This document shows positions 32,019 through 41,165 of a stretch of DNA of 64,000 nt, in pieces. The position numbers and the translations under genes were made by a program. Within the stretch, counting starts at the first letter, position 1. Every line of letters begins with the position of its first letter. A model generated the notes under the pieces. The model saw only the letters and a program-made list of their open reading frames with translations. It was not told where the DNA came from and made no database searches. Origin of the DNA: Acidobacteriota bacterium (GTDB lineage Bacteria; Acidobacteriota; Terriglobia; UBA7540); NCBI GenBank assembly GCA_021817045.1, contig JAKAWG010000009.1, positions 1-64,000 on the forward strand, given 5' to 3'.

Positions 32019-35000
32019 CTACGCCTCCCTTCGGATCGCGCGAATAGCATTAACGGCCACCGGGGTTTCGGCGTCGTAAGGCTCCGGAGGGACCCCGGCC
32101 ATCGACTCATCGAGCTCAGTTCGAAGCTGGGCTTCGAGTTCGGCGAGGCGGATATCAATCTCTCGCCGTTTCTTGTTCCGTTGAACGAGGTCTTCGCGGT
32201 AGCGCTTGAGGAAATAGGCGATGGTTTCCACGCGGATTTTAATGGACCCGCTCGGCTTGTTTTCGTCGATATCCTTGAACGAGAAATAAGGCGTTCCGGA
32301 TTTGGTCACGATTTCCTCGACCACGGAATAAATGGGCGCATCATGGCCGCACTTGAAGCTGGAAAGCTCGAGGGCGATGAGATTCGGGTGGCGCGCCGTG
32401 AATTTTGCCGCCCACACCTTCTGCGAAGTGTTTTCGCTGTAACTGTTCTTCCAGACGTCCCGGATGTCCAACGGGTGGGCGATTCGGCCTTCCTCAATAT
32501 CTTCCGTGAATAAAGGCATGAGGATGTCCTCATCAATGGGGAGCGATTGAAGCGTGAGAACGGGATAGCCAATCTTCTGGAACTCTTCCAGGATTTCGTG
32601 GTTTATGCCCGGATCGTTGTGATAAGGCCGACCCAATACCACGATTCCGATCCGGTCTTCGGCTTCCAGTTGTTTCAGGATTTGCCGCCCTTGAGCGCGC
32701 AGCACGCCATCCATGAACTGGTCCTGGGCCTTATAGCCCGCGTCGACGGCGCGCAGATTTTCCTCCGTGGTCAGCCCGAAAATATCCACAAACTGGTCGT
32801 AAAGCTGCTTTGCCAGAAGCATCCGGTTACCTGGATTGACGAACGTGTCGAGGAACAGGATGTTGTTCTCTTTGAACAGGTCGCCTTCCTTGGTAAAGGC
32901 GGCCTTCACAGCTTCCGGCGTCGTCGCCACCGTAGGACACGCGCGGTGTCCCTGGGCGAATTTCAAGTCGCTCGGCATGTCGTCAATCATGGGGCAGAAG
33001 ATGATGTCGAGAGGCTTCTTTTTGTGGTGGACGTAAAGCAGGTTGTGGACGTGCGGGATGGCGACCTTGGAAGGGAAGCAGGGATCAATGGCGCCGCGCT
33101 TGGCCCCCTCTTTGTAAAGTTGCTCGGTGGTGTAATCGGAATAGATAATGTTTTCCGCCGGCACGCCCAGGGCTTCGAAATAAGCGCTGAAGAGGGGCAT
33201 GACGGAGTACATGTTGAGGATGCGCGGCACGCCGATGCGCAGCTCTTTACGCCCCTGCACCAGTTCCGCGCGCCGCTTGTGCGCCGCCGTGAAGCCGAAG
33301 CGAGGAAGCGGGTCCGCCACGCACGCCGGCTCGTAGGACCGGAACGCGTAGCGCGCCGCGACTTCCGCCATGTTGGGGTTATCCTTCTTCATCTGGTCGA
33401 GGCCCTTCTTGATTTCCCGCATGTCGTTGACGTCTTCGACCAGGCCCTTTTCGCAACTGTTGCCCACGATGAGCCGTTTCGTATCCTGGAGAATAGGAAT
33501 CTTGGATTTCTTCCAGGATTCATTGGCTCCCGCGATCTTCACGTCAATGAAGGTGCGCATGCACTTGTTCTTGCAGAAGAAGCAGCGCGTGTTTTCATTG
33601 CGGTGAGTAACGTACGTGATCGTTTCGACGGCCTCAAAGCCGATGAAGCGCGTCTTTTGCCCGAGGTTATAGAGCCGCCGCGCTTCGAGCGCCGCGCCGA
33701 TGGCTCCGGACTCTCCGCAATGCTTGTGGACGATGACGTTCGGCTTTCCGCCCTTGTCCTTGAACCGCGACTCGATGAAATCCACCTGGGCCTTGACGGC
33801 GGCCAGATTGTGTTGCGTCCCGCCCTGCAGAATGAACGTCTTGCCCAACGACGCCAGGTTCGGAATCTGTGAGACGTAAAGCCAGATGTTCTTTGGCAGC
33901 ACGTTCGCAAGCCCGGCCATGATCTCTTCCGGCTTCCAGCCTTGCCGCTGGAAATCCACAATATCCGACTGCATGAAAACGGCACAGCCGTAACCGAACA
34001 TCGGCATCGCCTTGGCGCTGAACGCGAGGTCCGCGTATTCCTTCACGTCGTGGCCAAAGCCCGTGCAGGTGGATTGCAGGAAATAGCCGTTGCCGGCGGA
34101 ACACTGCGTGTTCAGCTTAAAGTCCTTCACCCGGCCGTCCTGAAGGATGATCAACTTGATGTCTTGGCCTCCCACGTCACAGATGACGTCAGCGTCCGGG
34201 TAGAAGTGCAGCGCGGCTTCCGTGTGCGCTACCGTCTCGACGATAGCGACATCGGCCTGGAGAACGTCTTTCAGAATGTCTTTGGCGTAACCAGTTGAGC
34301 CGACGCCGAGCAGTTCGAGCGTTGCGCCTTGCGATTCCACTTGCTTGCGCAGGTTGGTGAACATCTCCATGGTGTCTTCCAACGGGTTGCCCTTGGAAAG
34401 CTGGTAACACTTCACCATCACCTCGCCCGATTCGCTGAGCAGCACGGCTTTCGTGGATGTCGAGCCGCCGTCGATACCCATGAAGGCTCTCACGTGCTCG
34501 CCCTGGTTGAACGTCCTAGGCGTGAACTTATTGGGCGTGTACTTCTCCTTGAAAGCCGCCAGTTCGTCCGGCGTCTTGTAAAGGCCGGCTGAGCCGCGCT
34601 TCTGCTTTTCTTCCAACCGCCCTACGTTGATATACCACTCGAGCTTTTCATACCCCTGATACACGCCTACGTTCGCGTCTTCGTCCATGCCAAAACGCAC
34701 GCAGCCAATGGCGGCGAAGTATTGAGCGTTTTCGGGCACTCGAATGAGCTCTTTCGGGTCTTTTCCCGGCGGCAGGGGCGTGTTGCGCTCTTCCCAAACC
34801 TTCGGGATGTTGTGCTGCCAGCAATCGCGCATTCCGGTGATGTAGGTGTTCGGTCCGCCCAGCAAGAGCACCACCGGGCGCAATGTGTTTCCGCGAGTGA
34901 GCACGGCAAGATTTTGCTGGATAATTGCCTCGAACAGCGAAGCCATCAGTTCGTTGGGGGGGACACCGCTCTTTTGCAATCCGTTGATGTCGGTCTCGGC

Positions 35001-35543
35001 AAAAACGCCACACTTGCCCGCGACCGGGTGCAGTTTCAGGCCGTAATAGCCCATGTTGCAGAGCTGATCCGGAGGGATGCGGAGCTTGGCGTTGATTTTG
35101 TCGATGACTGCGCCCGTGCCTCCGGCGCACTTGTCGTTCATGGAAGGGATTTTCTTTTTGCGGCCGGTTTCAGGGTCTTCCTTGAAGATGATGATCTTGG
35201 CGTCCTGCCCGCCCAGTTCGACCACGGAGCCACACTCGGGGTAAAGGTGCTCGACCGCGAGCGATACGGCATTCACTTCCTGCACGAATTTTGCGCCGAT
35301 CCGGGGAGCCATGCCGCCGGCACCGCTTCCTGTCATAAAAATGCGCGTCCGGCCGGATTGAATTCCCGTGTCCGCTTCCATGCGCTTGAGGAATTCCAGC
35401 ACCTTTTCCGGCTGTTTGGTATCGTGGCGCTGATAGTCGCTCCAGACGATTTTCTGGTTGCTCAGATCCACCACGACGGATTTCACCGTGGTTGAACCGA
35501 CGTCGAGACCTATCATCAACTGCTCAGGACCGGGAATGGCCAT
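32019..35543 (-). CDS. Acyl-CoA dehydratase activase-type protein with two ASKHA domains and a DUF2229-like C-terminus
   Basis: 1,174 residues from the ATG at 35543 (AGAGAGG upstream). Domain 1 (about 10-290): IGLDVGSTTVKS, ELGGQDAKII, cluster Cys in NDKCAGGTG and GKCGVFAETD. Domain 2 (about 355-640): MGIDGGSTSTKA, DVGGQDIKLI, cluster Cys in NTQCSAGNG and YGCAVFMQSD. A CFFCKNKC motif follows, then a DUF2229/HgdB-like region (DPCFPSKVAIPHVHNL, ACPTVATTP). Single-domain relatives such as HgdC form homodimers that share one [4Fe-4S] cluster and use ATP to push electrons to very low potential. Here both halves are in one chain with all four ligands kept. The acceptor is probably its own C-terminus and the HgdB-like protein encoded upstream. 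Confidence 0.85.
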   Translation of the reverse strand: MAIPGPEQLMIGLDVGSTTVKSVVVDLSNQKIVWSDYQRHDTKQPEKVLEFLKRMEADTGIQSGRTRIFMTGSGAGGMAPRIGAKFVQEVNAVSLAVEHLYPECGSVVELGGQDAKIIIFKEDPETGRKKKIPSMNDKCAGGTGAVIDKINAKLRIPPDQLCNMGYYGLKLHPVAGKCGVFAETDINGLQKSGVPPNELMASLFEAIIQQNLAVLTRGNTLRPVVLLLGGPNTYITGMRDCWQHNIPKVWEERNTPLPPGKDPKELIRVPENAQYFAAIGCVRFGMDEDANVGVYQGYEKLEWYINVGRLEEKQKRGSAGLYKTPDELAAFKEKYTPNKFTPRTFNQGEHVRAFMGIDGGSTSTKAVLLSESGEVMVKCYQLSKGNPLEDTMEMFTNLRKQVESQGATLELLGVGSTGYAKDILKDVLQADVAIVETVAHTEAALHFYPDADVICDVGGQDIKLIILQDGRVKDFKLNTQCSAGNGYFLQSTCTGFGHDVKEYADLAFSAKAMPMFGYGCAVFMQSDIVDFQRQGWKPEEIMAGLANVLPKNIWLYVSQIPNLASLGKTFILQGGTQHNLAAVKAQVDFIESRFKDKGGKPNVIVHKHCGESGAIGAALEARRLYNLGQKTRFIGFEAVETITYVTHRNENTRCFFCKNKCMRTFIDVKIAGANESWKKSKIPILQDTKRLIVGNSCEKGLVEDVNDMREIKKGLDQMKKDNPNMAEVAARYAFRSYEPACVADPLPRFGFTAAHKRRAELVQGRKELRIGVPRILNMYSVMPLFSAYFEALGVPAENIIYSDYTTEQLYKEGAKRGAIDPCFPSKVAIPHVHNLLYVHHKKKPLDIIFCPMIDDMPSDLKFAQGHRACPTVATTPEAVKAAFTKEGDLFKENNILFLDTFVNPGNRMLLAKQLYDQFVDIFGLTTEENLRAVDAGYKAQDQFMDGVLRAQGRQILKQLEAEDRIGIVVLGRPYHNDPGINHEILEEFQKIGYPVLTLQSLPIDEDILMPLFTEDIEEGRIAHPLDIRDVWKNSYSENTSQKVWAAKFTARHPNLIALELSSFKCGHDAPIYSVVEEIVTKSGTPYFSFKDIDENKPSGSIKIRVETIAYFLKRYREDLVQRNKKRREIDIRLAELEAQLRTELDESMAGVPPEPYDAETPVAVNAIRAIRREA

Positions 35544-35626
35544 GATTCCTCTCTTTCCCGTTGTTTGTTGGCGGTTGCCCGGGAGCCAGTCACACCCGGC
35601 CACCGGGCCGCGCCGCGATTTCCCGT

Positions 35627-36127
35627 CTACGCTCCTTGACCTCTACTCTTCGTCATCTGGGCCATGAACTCGCGCCCGCGCCTTTCCATCTCTTCAGGCG
35701 CAACGTCTTCCACGTGCTGCCCGAGCGCCCAGTGGTGGCCGAATGGGTCCGAAACTTGGCCGTAACGGTCGCCCCAGAACTGATTTGCGAGCGGCATGGT
35801 TACCGTCGCGCCCGCGCTCACCGCCTGGTTGAAGAGTTGGTCGACGTTGTCCACGTAAATGTTCAGCACTGTCGTGGTGGCACCAATCGTCTGGGGTGAC
35901 TGAGGATGTCCGGATCCCGGGAACTCGTCGGCCAGCATTATCCGAGAGTCGCCGATCTTTAACTCGGCGTGCACCACTTTGCCGTCCGGCGCGCGAAAAA
36001 CGCCGCCTATCTCCTGTGCGCCAAACGCCTTTTTGTAGAACTCAATCGCCTGATCTCCGCCACGCACCACCAAGTGGGGAGTGATGGTGTGCATGCCCTC
36101 CGGGACTGCCTTTGCGTTTCCTGCCAT
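35627..36127 (-). CDS. VOC-superfamily (PhnB/glyoxalase-like) protein
   Basis: 166 residues. TPHLVVRGGDQAIEFYKKAFGAQE and DPFGHHWALGQHVEDV are the start and end of a PhnB-type VOC module. His and Glu positions partly match metal ligands, but no activity can be assigned. It ends 83 bases before the activase start on the same strand, so it may ride on the same mRNA. Confidence 0.85.
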   Translation of the reverse strand: MAGNAKAVPEGMHTITPHLVVRGGDQAIEFYKKAFGAQEIGGVFRAPDGKVVHAELKIGDSRIMLADEFPGSGHPQSPQTIGATTTVLNIYVDNVDQLFNQAVSAGATVTMPLANQFWGDRYGQVSDPFGHHWALGQHVEDVAPEEMERRGREFMAQMTKSRGQGA

Positions 36128-36612
36128 TTTCTTATCTCTTTCTCCCCTCGTTGGGTCGCTTTATGTTGCAAAACAATTTCGGTTTTCTGTCAAATAATTC
36201 GCCTAAGTAGCTTGTTTTGAGTAACTTTTGTCCATAGGAACAATTTCGATGTATTATTCTTTTGAATTCAATAACGTCCTGACTGTGAGGGAAATTGTTC
36301 CCGTCGGCTCGCCATGATTTCCATGTCTTTTCAATAACTTAGATCGAATTTGTTCCTGAATGAACAATCTTTTACGCTTTTCCTGTCTCGGGGCTGGCAT
36401 CCTCGAGCAAACAATATCCGTCACGATCTTTACCGAGGCGGTATCGGTGCGGTTGGGCTTGACGTCCATTTCGTTTATCGTGCTACAACGCAATGAAATG
36501 GTGGAGACGCGTGAGACAAATGAGACAGTTTCTTTCCGTCCGTCATCCTTGGTCCGTGCCATTTACGGCGGACCGAGGACAACGGACGGCTTGCCTCAGG
36601 CACTCATTAGGA
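36128..36612. other. AT-rich spacer with GAGACA repeat block
   Basis: A 485-base region clearly richer in A/T than its surroundings, especially 36150-36500. Short open frames here lack a ribosome site and family features. It separates the HgdB-like gene from the VOC gene and probably holds the promoter of the VOC-activase-radical SAM group. Confidence 0.5.
36491..36531. repeat. GAGACA-type repeat block, copy B
   Basis: A 41-base block matching 23005-23045 at 34 of 41 positions. The shared core includes TGAGACAAA and GAGACAGTTT. Confidence 0.65.
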
Positions 36613-38394
36613 TTACCCTGCCACTGCAACCGTGTCTCGCATTTCCTTCTTCATTCGTCCGGCGGCGTGGAGCACGAAGTTCGCGGCCACGCCCACCACG
36701 CCTTTGCGGTGCCCGAACTTATACATCGGTCGCTGCATTTCCGGATGATCGTTCACGAACTCCTGAATTTCTTCAAGGCGTAAACCCGTCTCTTCGAGCG
36801 CCGCCTTCATTTCGTTCTTTGCCCGGACTTTTGCTTCGCCGAGCGCCATCTGCACGCGGCTATGAGCGTTCACGTCGCCTTCGCCGGAAGTCTCGATGGG
36901 CAGGAAGATCATGTCCTTATACTGTGAAACGACGGCGGATTGGGCGCCGTCTGACTGCGTGGAGGGCATGCAGCCGAAGGGCTTGAGGCTGAGCACCATG
37001 TGGCAAAGATCTTTGTTCGAGTAGTAGATGTTCTTGGCCACTTCCAGGTGTCCCTCGCCGCCGCCGGAACGCGAGTTATAGAAAGGATGGCCCAGCCGCT
37101 GCAATTCGTACTGATCCGTCAAATGATGAGCAAGCGAGCCAAGCGCCTCGATCAGCCGGTTGTACTCGCGCTTGAAGACGCCTTCAGCAAAAGTAAGCTT
37201 GGCGATTTTCTGTTGGGTATTCCAGCGGTTGTTGAACAGCTTTGCAAAATTCCACTTGGGCGTATTGCTGGCGATCAAGTCGAGACCCTGTTCATCCTTA
37301 ATCTGCTGCTTGGCTTGGTGGATCATGTACATGATCCAGGTGCCGATCGGCTCAACTAGCACCTGAGCCCCTTCCTTTTCAAGGAATTTGAACATGTTGA
37401 AGTTGCCGTCGCCTTCGGTGGTTTGCGCCCAAAATTCGCCGGTGATCTTGACGATGGGCTTCACGCGAGTTCGGTCTACCGGGACGGCGTCCAGGCGCTC
37501 GCGCACTTCTTCGAGCGCCGCCGTGTAGTCGTCTCCGTAAAGCTGGTTGACAAATTTACCCACCTGCTCGGCTGTGCCCGCAAGCGACATGTTCCTCAGC
37601 AGCGCACCCATTTTGCCCTCGAGCGTGTAGGGCTTCTTGCGCCGCATGGTTTCGTGCAGCAGGTCCATGCACTCGTCAAGGACGCGGTCGGTTTCGCCCG
37701 GGTTCACCTCGAAAGGACGGATTTGATAGGCCACGTCGTTCACGACGTCGCCGATGTTGAGCGCGTTCAAGATCCCGAGGAAGAAGTCGAGATTCATTTC
37801 GAGGCCGGCGGCCGCTTCGGCTTGGTTCAGCCCGCCGCTTTGCTGGAAGAGCAGAACCCGGAAGCCGTCGAAGCCGGCGTTACGCAACGCCAGACGATAC
37901 TCTGCTTCATACATGCCAAACCGGCAGGGACCGCAGGCACCCGCGGTGAAGAAGACGTAGCGGTCAATAATTTCCCGCTTGCTCAAACCCTTGGCTTCAA
38001 GGTTCTGGACGTATTCCACAAGGTTCCCGACCGTGAAGTAAGTCGGATTGCATTGGCCGTTGTTGCCATATTCCTTCCCCAACTGGAAGGCCGCTTTGTT
38101 GGGAACGGGCAGCGCTTCGCATTTGTAACCGAGGGATTCCAGTGCTCCGTGTACGAGCTTTTCATGTTTCCAAGTGAGGCCGCCGAACAGGATGGTTGTC
38201 TTGTCCCGCTGCGAGCGGGTGAAGCCCTGTTCGACGGGGCGGGCAAAATGCTGGCCGGAAGACTTGGCGATGCCAGCTTCTTGCTCGAGGCGCCGCCGTT
38301 CCTCTTCGAGGCGCTGGCGAATGTAACTTTCTTTGGAGCCGATTTGAACTAGCCCCTCCACTTGAACGGGATTCGAGAATGGTGTCGCGCTCAT
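36613..38394 (-). CDS. HgdB/BcrC-like protein, partner of the activase (2-hydroxyacyl-CoA dehydratase superfamily)
   Basis: 593 residues from the ATG at 38394, which has GAGGTGAG eight bases upstream; the frame is open 32 codons further. Cysteine motifs GNNGQCNPTYF, TAGACGPCRFGMYEAEYR and DLCHMVLSLKPFGCMPS match the C-terminal HgdB-like part of the very long activase fusions seen in anaerobes. Such subunits carry [4Fe-4S] or double-cubane clusters and accept electrons from the ASKHA activase. No CoA-transferase or dehydratase alpha subunit is nearby, so the substrate is open. A long AT-rich gap separates it from the VOC gene. Confidence 0.8.
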   Translation of the reverse strand: MSATPFSNPVQVEGLVQIGSKESYIRQRLEEERRRLEQEAGIAKSSGQHFARPVEQGFTRSQRDKTTILFGGLTWKHEKLVHGALESLGYKCEALPVPNKAAFQLGKEYGNNGQCNPTYFTVGNLVEYVQNLEAKGLSKREIIDRYVFFTAGACGPCRFGMYEAEYRLALRNAGFDGFRVLLFQQSGGLNQAEAAAGLEMNLDFFLGILNALNIGDVVNDVAYQIRPFEVNPGETDRVLDECMDLLHETMRRKKPYTLEGKMGALLRNMSLAGTAEQVGKFVNQLYGDDYTAALEEVRERLDAVPVDRTRVKPIVKITGEFWAQTTEGDGNFNMFKFLEKEGAQVLVEPIGTWIMYMIHQAKQQIKDEQGLDLIASNTPKWNFAKLFNNRWNTQQKIAKLTFAEGVFKREYNRLIEALGSLAHHLTDQYELQRLGHPFYNSRSGGGEGHLEVAKNIYYSNKDLCHMVLSLKPFGCMPSTQSDGAQSAVVSQYKDMIFLPIETSGEGDVNAHSRVQMALGEAKVRAKNEMKAALEETGLRLEEIQEFVNDHPEMQRPMYKFGHRKGVVGVAANFVLHAAGRMKKEMRDTVAVAG

Positions 38395-38811
38395 AATCGA
38401 TCTCACCTCGCTAAAATTTTTGGGCGCCAGTCCTGACGGCCTAGGTCTGAACCGCCAAACGGCCGGACGCGGCTGTGCTTCGCGTAACAAGCGCAGTTTA
38501 GGTAAGTGCGAGAAAACAGGGAAATAGAAGGCATCGAACTGCTAATATTCGCCGGTCAAGTGATACCCAGCGCATCGGGCGGAAACGATGAAACGCCGGG
38601 CGAGCCCCGGTCACGGACCCTCACGCCAACAGTCGCTTCCGCCTCCCGGCCTTGCGGCTTGTTCAAGAGCGCCTGCAGCGTGTTATTGCCCGCGGCTGAA
38701 GGCGATGAGAAAGCCCGTAATTGGTTGTTATTTTCGGATCCGCCTTTTGCCCATTCGCGTTGCTTTAGTCCCCGTTTGGCTGGTCAGATGCGCGCCTGAG
38801 CGCATTTTGCC

Positions 38812-38840
38812 TTGACTGTTTTGTACACTTTTCGTAGTGT
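38812..38840 (+). promoter_or_regulatory. Possible upstream suf promoter
   Basis: TTGACT and TAGTGT are 17 bases apart. The -35 is good and the -10 weak. Confidence 0.35.
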
Positions 38841-38912
38841 CGTTTTGATGAGGCAGCTTGCTGTGGCTGCTCCGTATTAACGCGGCAAAACGTAAAGGGT
38901 TACGTATTGTTG

Positions 38913-38927
38913 ACCTTTTGGTATAAT
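38913..38927 (+). promoter_or_regulatory. suf operon extended -10 promoter with overlapping ACC-N4-GGT dyad
   Basis: TGGTATAAT is an extended -10 (TATAAT at 38922-38927). ACCTTTTGGT (38913-38922) overlaps it. The same decamer on the other strand lies at the phosphorelay promoter, flanking the suf operon and its Rrf2 gene, so a repressor site is likely. Confidence 0.5.
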
Positions 38928-39018
38928 TAAGCTAAATTGAAATGAGTGAGGTTTTAGATGGCGCGGCATGGGAATGTTCATTATTTAGTTGGGGAAGGCA
39001 AGCAACGGAGGGTTTGCG

Positions 39019-40467
39019 ATGAGCACAGAAGTCAGCGCAATTGAGCAACTTACAAATCAAGAGTACAAGTTCGGCTTCGTGACCGAGATTGAGGAAGACA
39101 GGGTGCCGCTCGGCCTAAACGAAGAGATCATTGAGGTGATCTCCGCAAAGAAGAACGAGCCGAAGTTTATGCTCGATTGGCGGCTGAAGTCTTACCGTCA
39201 CTGGCTGACGATGAAGGAGCCAACGTGGGCGAACGTGCACTACCCTCCCATCGACTATCAGGCCGCTCGTTACTACTCGGCTCCAAAAGGCAAAGGTGAT
39301 CGGCCGAAGAGCTTGGAGGAAGTCGATCCGAAGCTGCTAGAGACTTACGACAAGTTGGGCATCCCGCTAAAAGAGCGGGAGTTACTGGCGGGCGTGGCCG
39401 TGGATGCAGTGTTTGATAGCGTCTCCGTGGCGACAACTTATCGCGAAAAGCTGGCCGAGCTTGGGATCATCTTTTGTTCCATGTCTGAGGCTATTCAGAA
39501 TCATCCCGACCTCGTGAAGGAGTATCTCGGCTCCGTCGTACCGTACACGGATAATTTCTTCGCCACCCTCAATTCCGCGGTATTCAGCGATGGGTCGTTC
39601 GCTTACATTCCCAAGGGCGTCCGCTGCCCGATGGAGCTTTCCACCTATTTCCGCATCAACGCCAAGGACACCGGACAATTCGAGCGCACGCTCATCATCG
39701 CCGATGAGGGCGCGTATGTGAGCTACCTCGAAGGTTGCACGGCGCCCATGCGCGACACAAACCAACTGCACGCGGCTGTGGTGGAATTGATCGCGCTCGA
39801 TAACGCGCAAATCAAGTATTCGACTGTTCAGAACTGGTATCCGGGCGATAAGGACGGCAAGGGTGGAATCTACAATTTCGTCACCAAGCGCGGCAAGTGC
39901 TTGGGTGTGAATTCCAAGATTTCCTGGACGCAGGTTGAGACCGGCTCGGCGATTACGTGGAAGTATCCAGGCTGTATCCTGCTGGGTGAAAATTCGGTCG
40001 GCGAGTTCTATTCGGTCGCGGTCACGAATAATTATCAGCAGGCGGACACGGGAACCAAGATGATCCACATCGGCAAGAACACCCGCAGCACCATTGTCTC
40101 GAAGGGCATCTCGGCGGGGCGCGGGCAGAATACCTACCGGGGTCTAGTGAAGATCCTGAAAGGCGCTAGCGGGGCGCGCAATTATTCCCAGTGCGATTCG
40201 TTGCTAATGGGCGACAAGTGCGGGGCGCACACGTTTCCATATCTCGAAGTGAAGAACAGCACGTCGCAGGTGGAGCATGAAGCGTCCACCTCGAAAATCG
40301 GCGAGGACCAGATTTTCTATTGCCGGCAGCGCGGCATCTCGACGGAAGATGCGGTTTCCATGATCGTGAACGGTTTCTGCAAGGAGGTCTTTCGCGTCCT
40401 GCCGATGGAATTCGCCGTCGAGGCGCAAAAGCTGCTGTGCGTGAGTCTGGAAGGGAGCGTTGGATAA
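39019..40467 (+). CDS. sufB: Fe-S cluster assembly protein SufB
   Basis: 482 residues from the ATG at 39019 (GGAGGG seven bases upstream); an ATG ten codons earlier lacks a site. Family landmarks are [49 protein letters not shown] and [14 protein letters not shown]. SufB forms the SufBC2D scaffold on which clusters are built with sulfur from SufS-SufU. It is the first gene of a nine-gene suf operon. Confidence 0.96.
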   Translation: MSTEVSAIEQLTNQEYKFGFVTEIEEDRVPLGLNEEIIEVISAKKNEPKFMLDWRLKSYRHWLTMKEPTWANVHYPPIDYQAARYYSAPKGKGDRPKSLEEVDPKLLETYDKLGIPLKERELLAGVAVDAVFDSVSVATTYREKLAELGIIFCSMSEAIQNHPDLVKEYLGSVVPYTDNFFATLNSAVFSDGSFAYIPKGVRCPMELSTYFRINAKDTGQFERTLIIADEGAYVSYLEGCTAPMRDTNQLHAAVVELIALDNAQIKYSTVQNWYPGDKDGKGGIYNFVTKRGKCLGVNSKISWTQVETGSAITWKYPGCILLGENSVGEFYSVAVTNNYQQADTGTKMIHIGKNTRSTIVSKGISAGRGQNTYRGLVKILKGASGARNYSQCDSLLMGDKCGAHTFPYLEVKNSTSQVEHEASTSKIGEDQIFYCRQRGISTEDAVSMIVNGFCKEVFRVLPMEFAVEAQKLLCVSLEGSVG

Positions 40468-40556
40468 CTGCAATCGCGGGTGCCGAATGGGAAACGCGGA
40501 CTGGTTGCGCGAGTCACCAGCCTTTTAGGGGTGGCGGATAGGAGACGGAGAAAAGT

Positions 40557-41102
40557 ATGGAACCGGCAGCGGCGGCGCAAGACATGCGATATCCGGTTGG
40601 AAAGTTCAAGCCGGAAGCATCCTTGAGTTTTGCGCAGCGAGAACATCTGATAGGCGAAATCGAAGAGGCGCCGGCGCTCTTGCGCAATGCCGTCAAGGGC
40701 CTTTCCGAGGCGCAACTCGACACACCATACCGCGAAGGCGGATGGACGGTGCGGCAAGTGGCTTACCATCTAGCGGATGTCGATATGAACGCGTTCCTGC
40801 GATTCAAGCTGGCCCTGACCGAGGACGAACCTACGATCAAGACTTACAAGCAGGATCGCTGGGCGGAGACGATCGACGCCAAGTCGGCCCCCATCGAGCT
40901 TGCATTGAAGTTGGTTGAGGCTGTCCACGGGCGATGGGTTCTGCTGCTCAGATCGATGGAAGCGGCGGATTTTATGTGCGCCTTCCAACACCCGGAACGT
41001 GGCCGCGTGACGCTGGAACAGAACCTGGCTCTCATGGCTTGGCACGGGCGGCACCACGTCGGGCATATCACGTCGCTGCGCGAGCGGATGGGGTGGAAGT
41101 GA
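40557..41102 (+). CDS. YfiT-like DinB-superfamily putative thiol transferase
   Basis: 181 residues of the four-helix DinB fold. MRYPVGKFKP at the start, GGWTVRQVAYHLADVDMNAF and LALMAWHGRHHVGHI give the three-His metal site of YfiT/BstA, bacillithiol-dependent transferases in Firmicutes. Whether this organism makes bacillithiol cannot be seen here. It lies inside the suf operon, 89 bases after sufB and 63 before sufC, which suggests a thiol-related role in iron-sulfur metabolism. Confidence 0.85.
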   Translation: MEPAAAAQDMRYPVGKFKPEASLSFAQREHLIGEIEEAPALLRNAVKGLSEAQLDTPYREGGWTVRQVAYHLADVDMNAFLRFKLALTEDEPTIKTYKQDRWAETIDAKSAPIELALKLVEAVHGRWVLLLRSMEAADFMCAFQHPERGRVTLEQNLALMAWHGRHHVGHITSLRERMGWK

Positions 41103-41165
41103 GTTTGGATTGCCGGCTTTGGAATTAGGATTGAAGCGCACGGGATACTACCAGGGAGATGATGG

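Larger units (their letters stand above)
38395..39018. promoter_or_regulatory. 624-base divergent spacer holding the suf promoter region
   Basis: No gene is supported between the HgdB-like and sufB genes. The right third is AT-rich and has two promoter-like sequences and a dyad, listed separately. Confidence 0.5.

Noticed and set aside
32547-33872. 441-codon open frame antisense to the activase gene
   Set aside because: It mirrors third-position GC bias of the real gene, has no family features or ribosome site, and the opposite strand has clear motifs.
36254-36562. 102-codon minus-strand open frame in the AT-rich spacer
   Set aside because: Its first residues are a translation of the GAGACA repeat, there is no ribosome site, and the composition is not coding-like.
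37423-38352. 309-codon open frame antisense to the HgdB-like gene
   Set aside because: Shadow of a GC-rich gene; no recognisable domain.
38910-38927. TTGACC plus TATAAT as a promoter pair before sufB
   Set aside because: The spacing is only six bases; the extended -10 explanation fits better.
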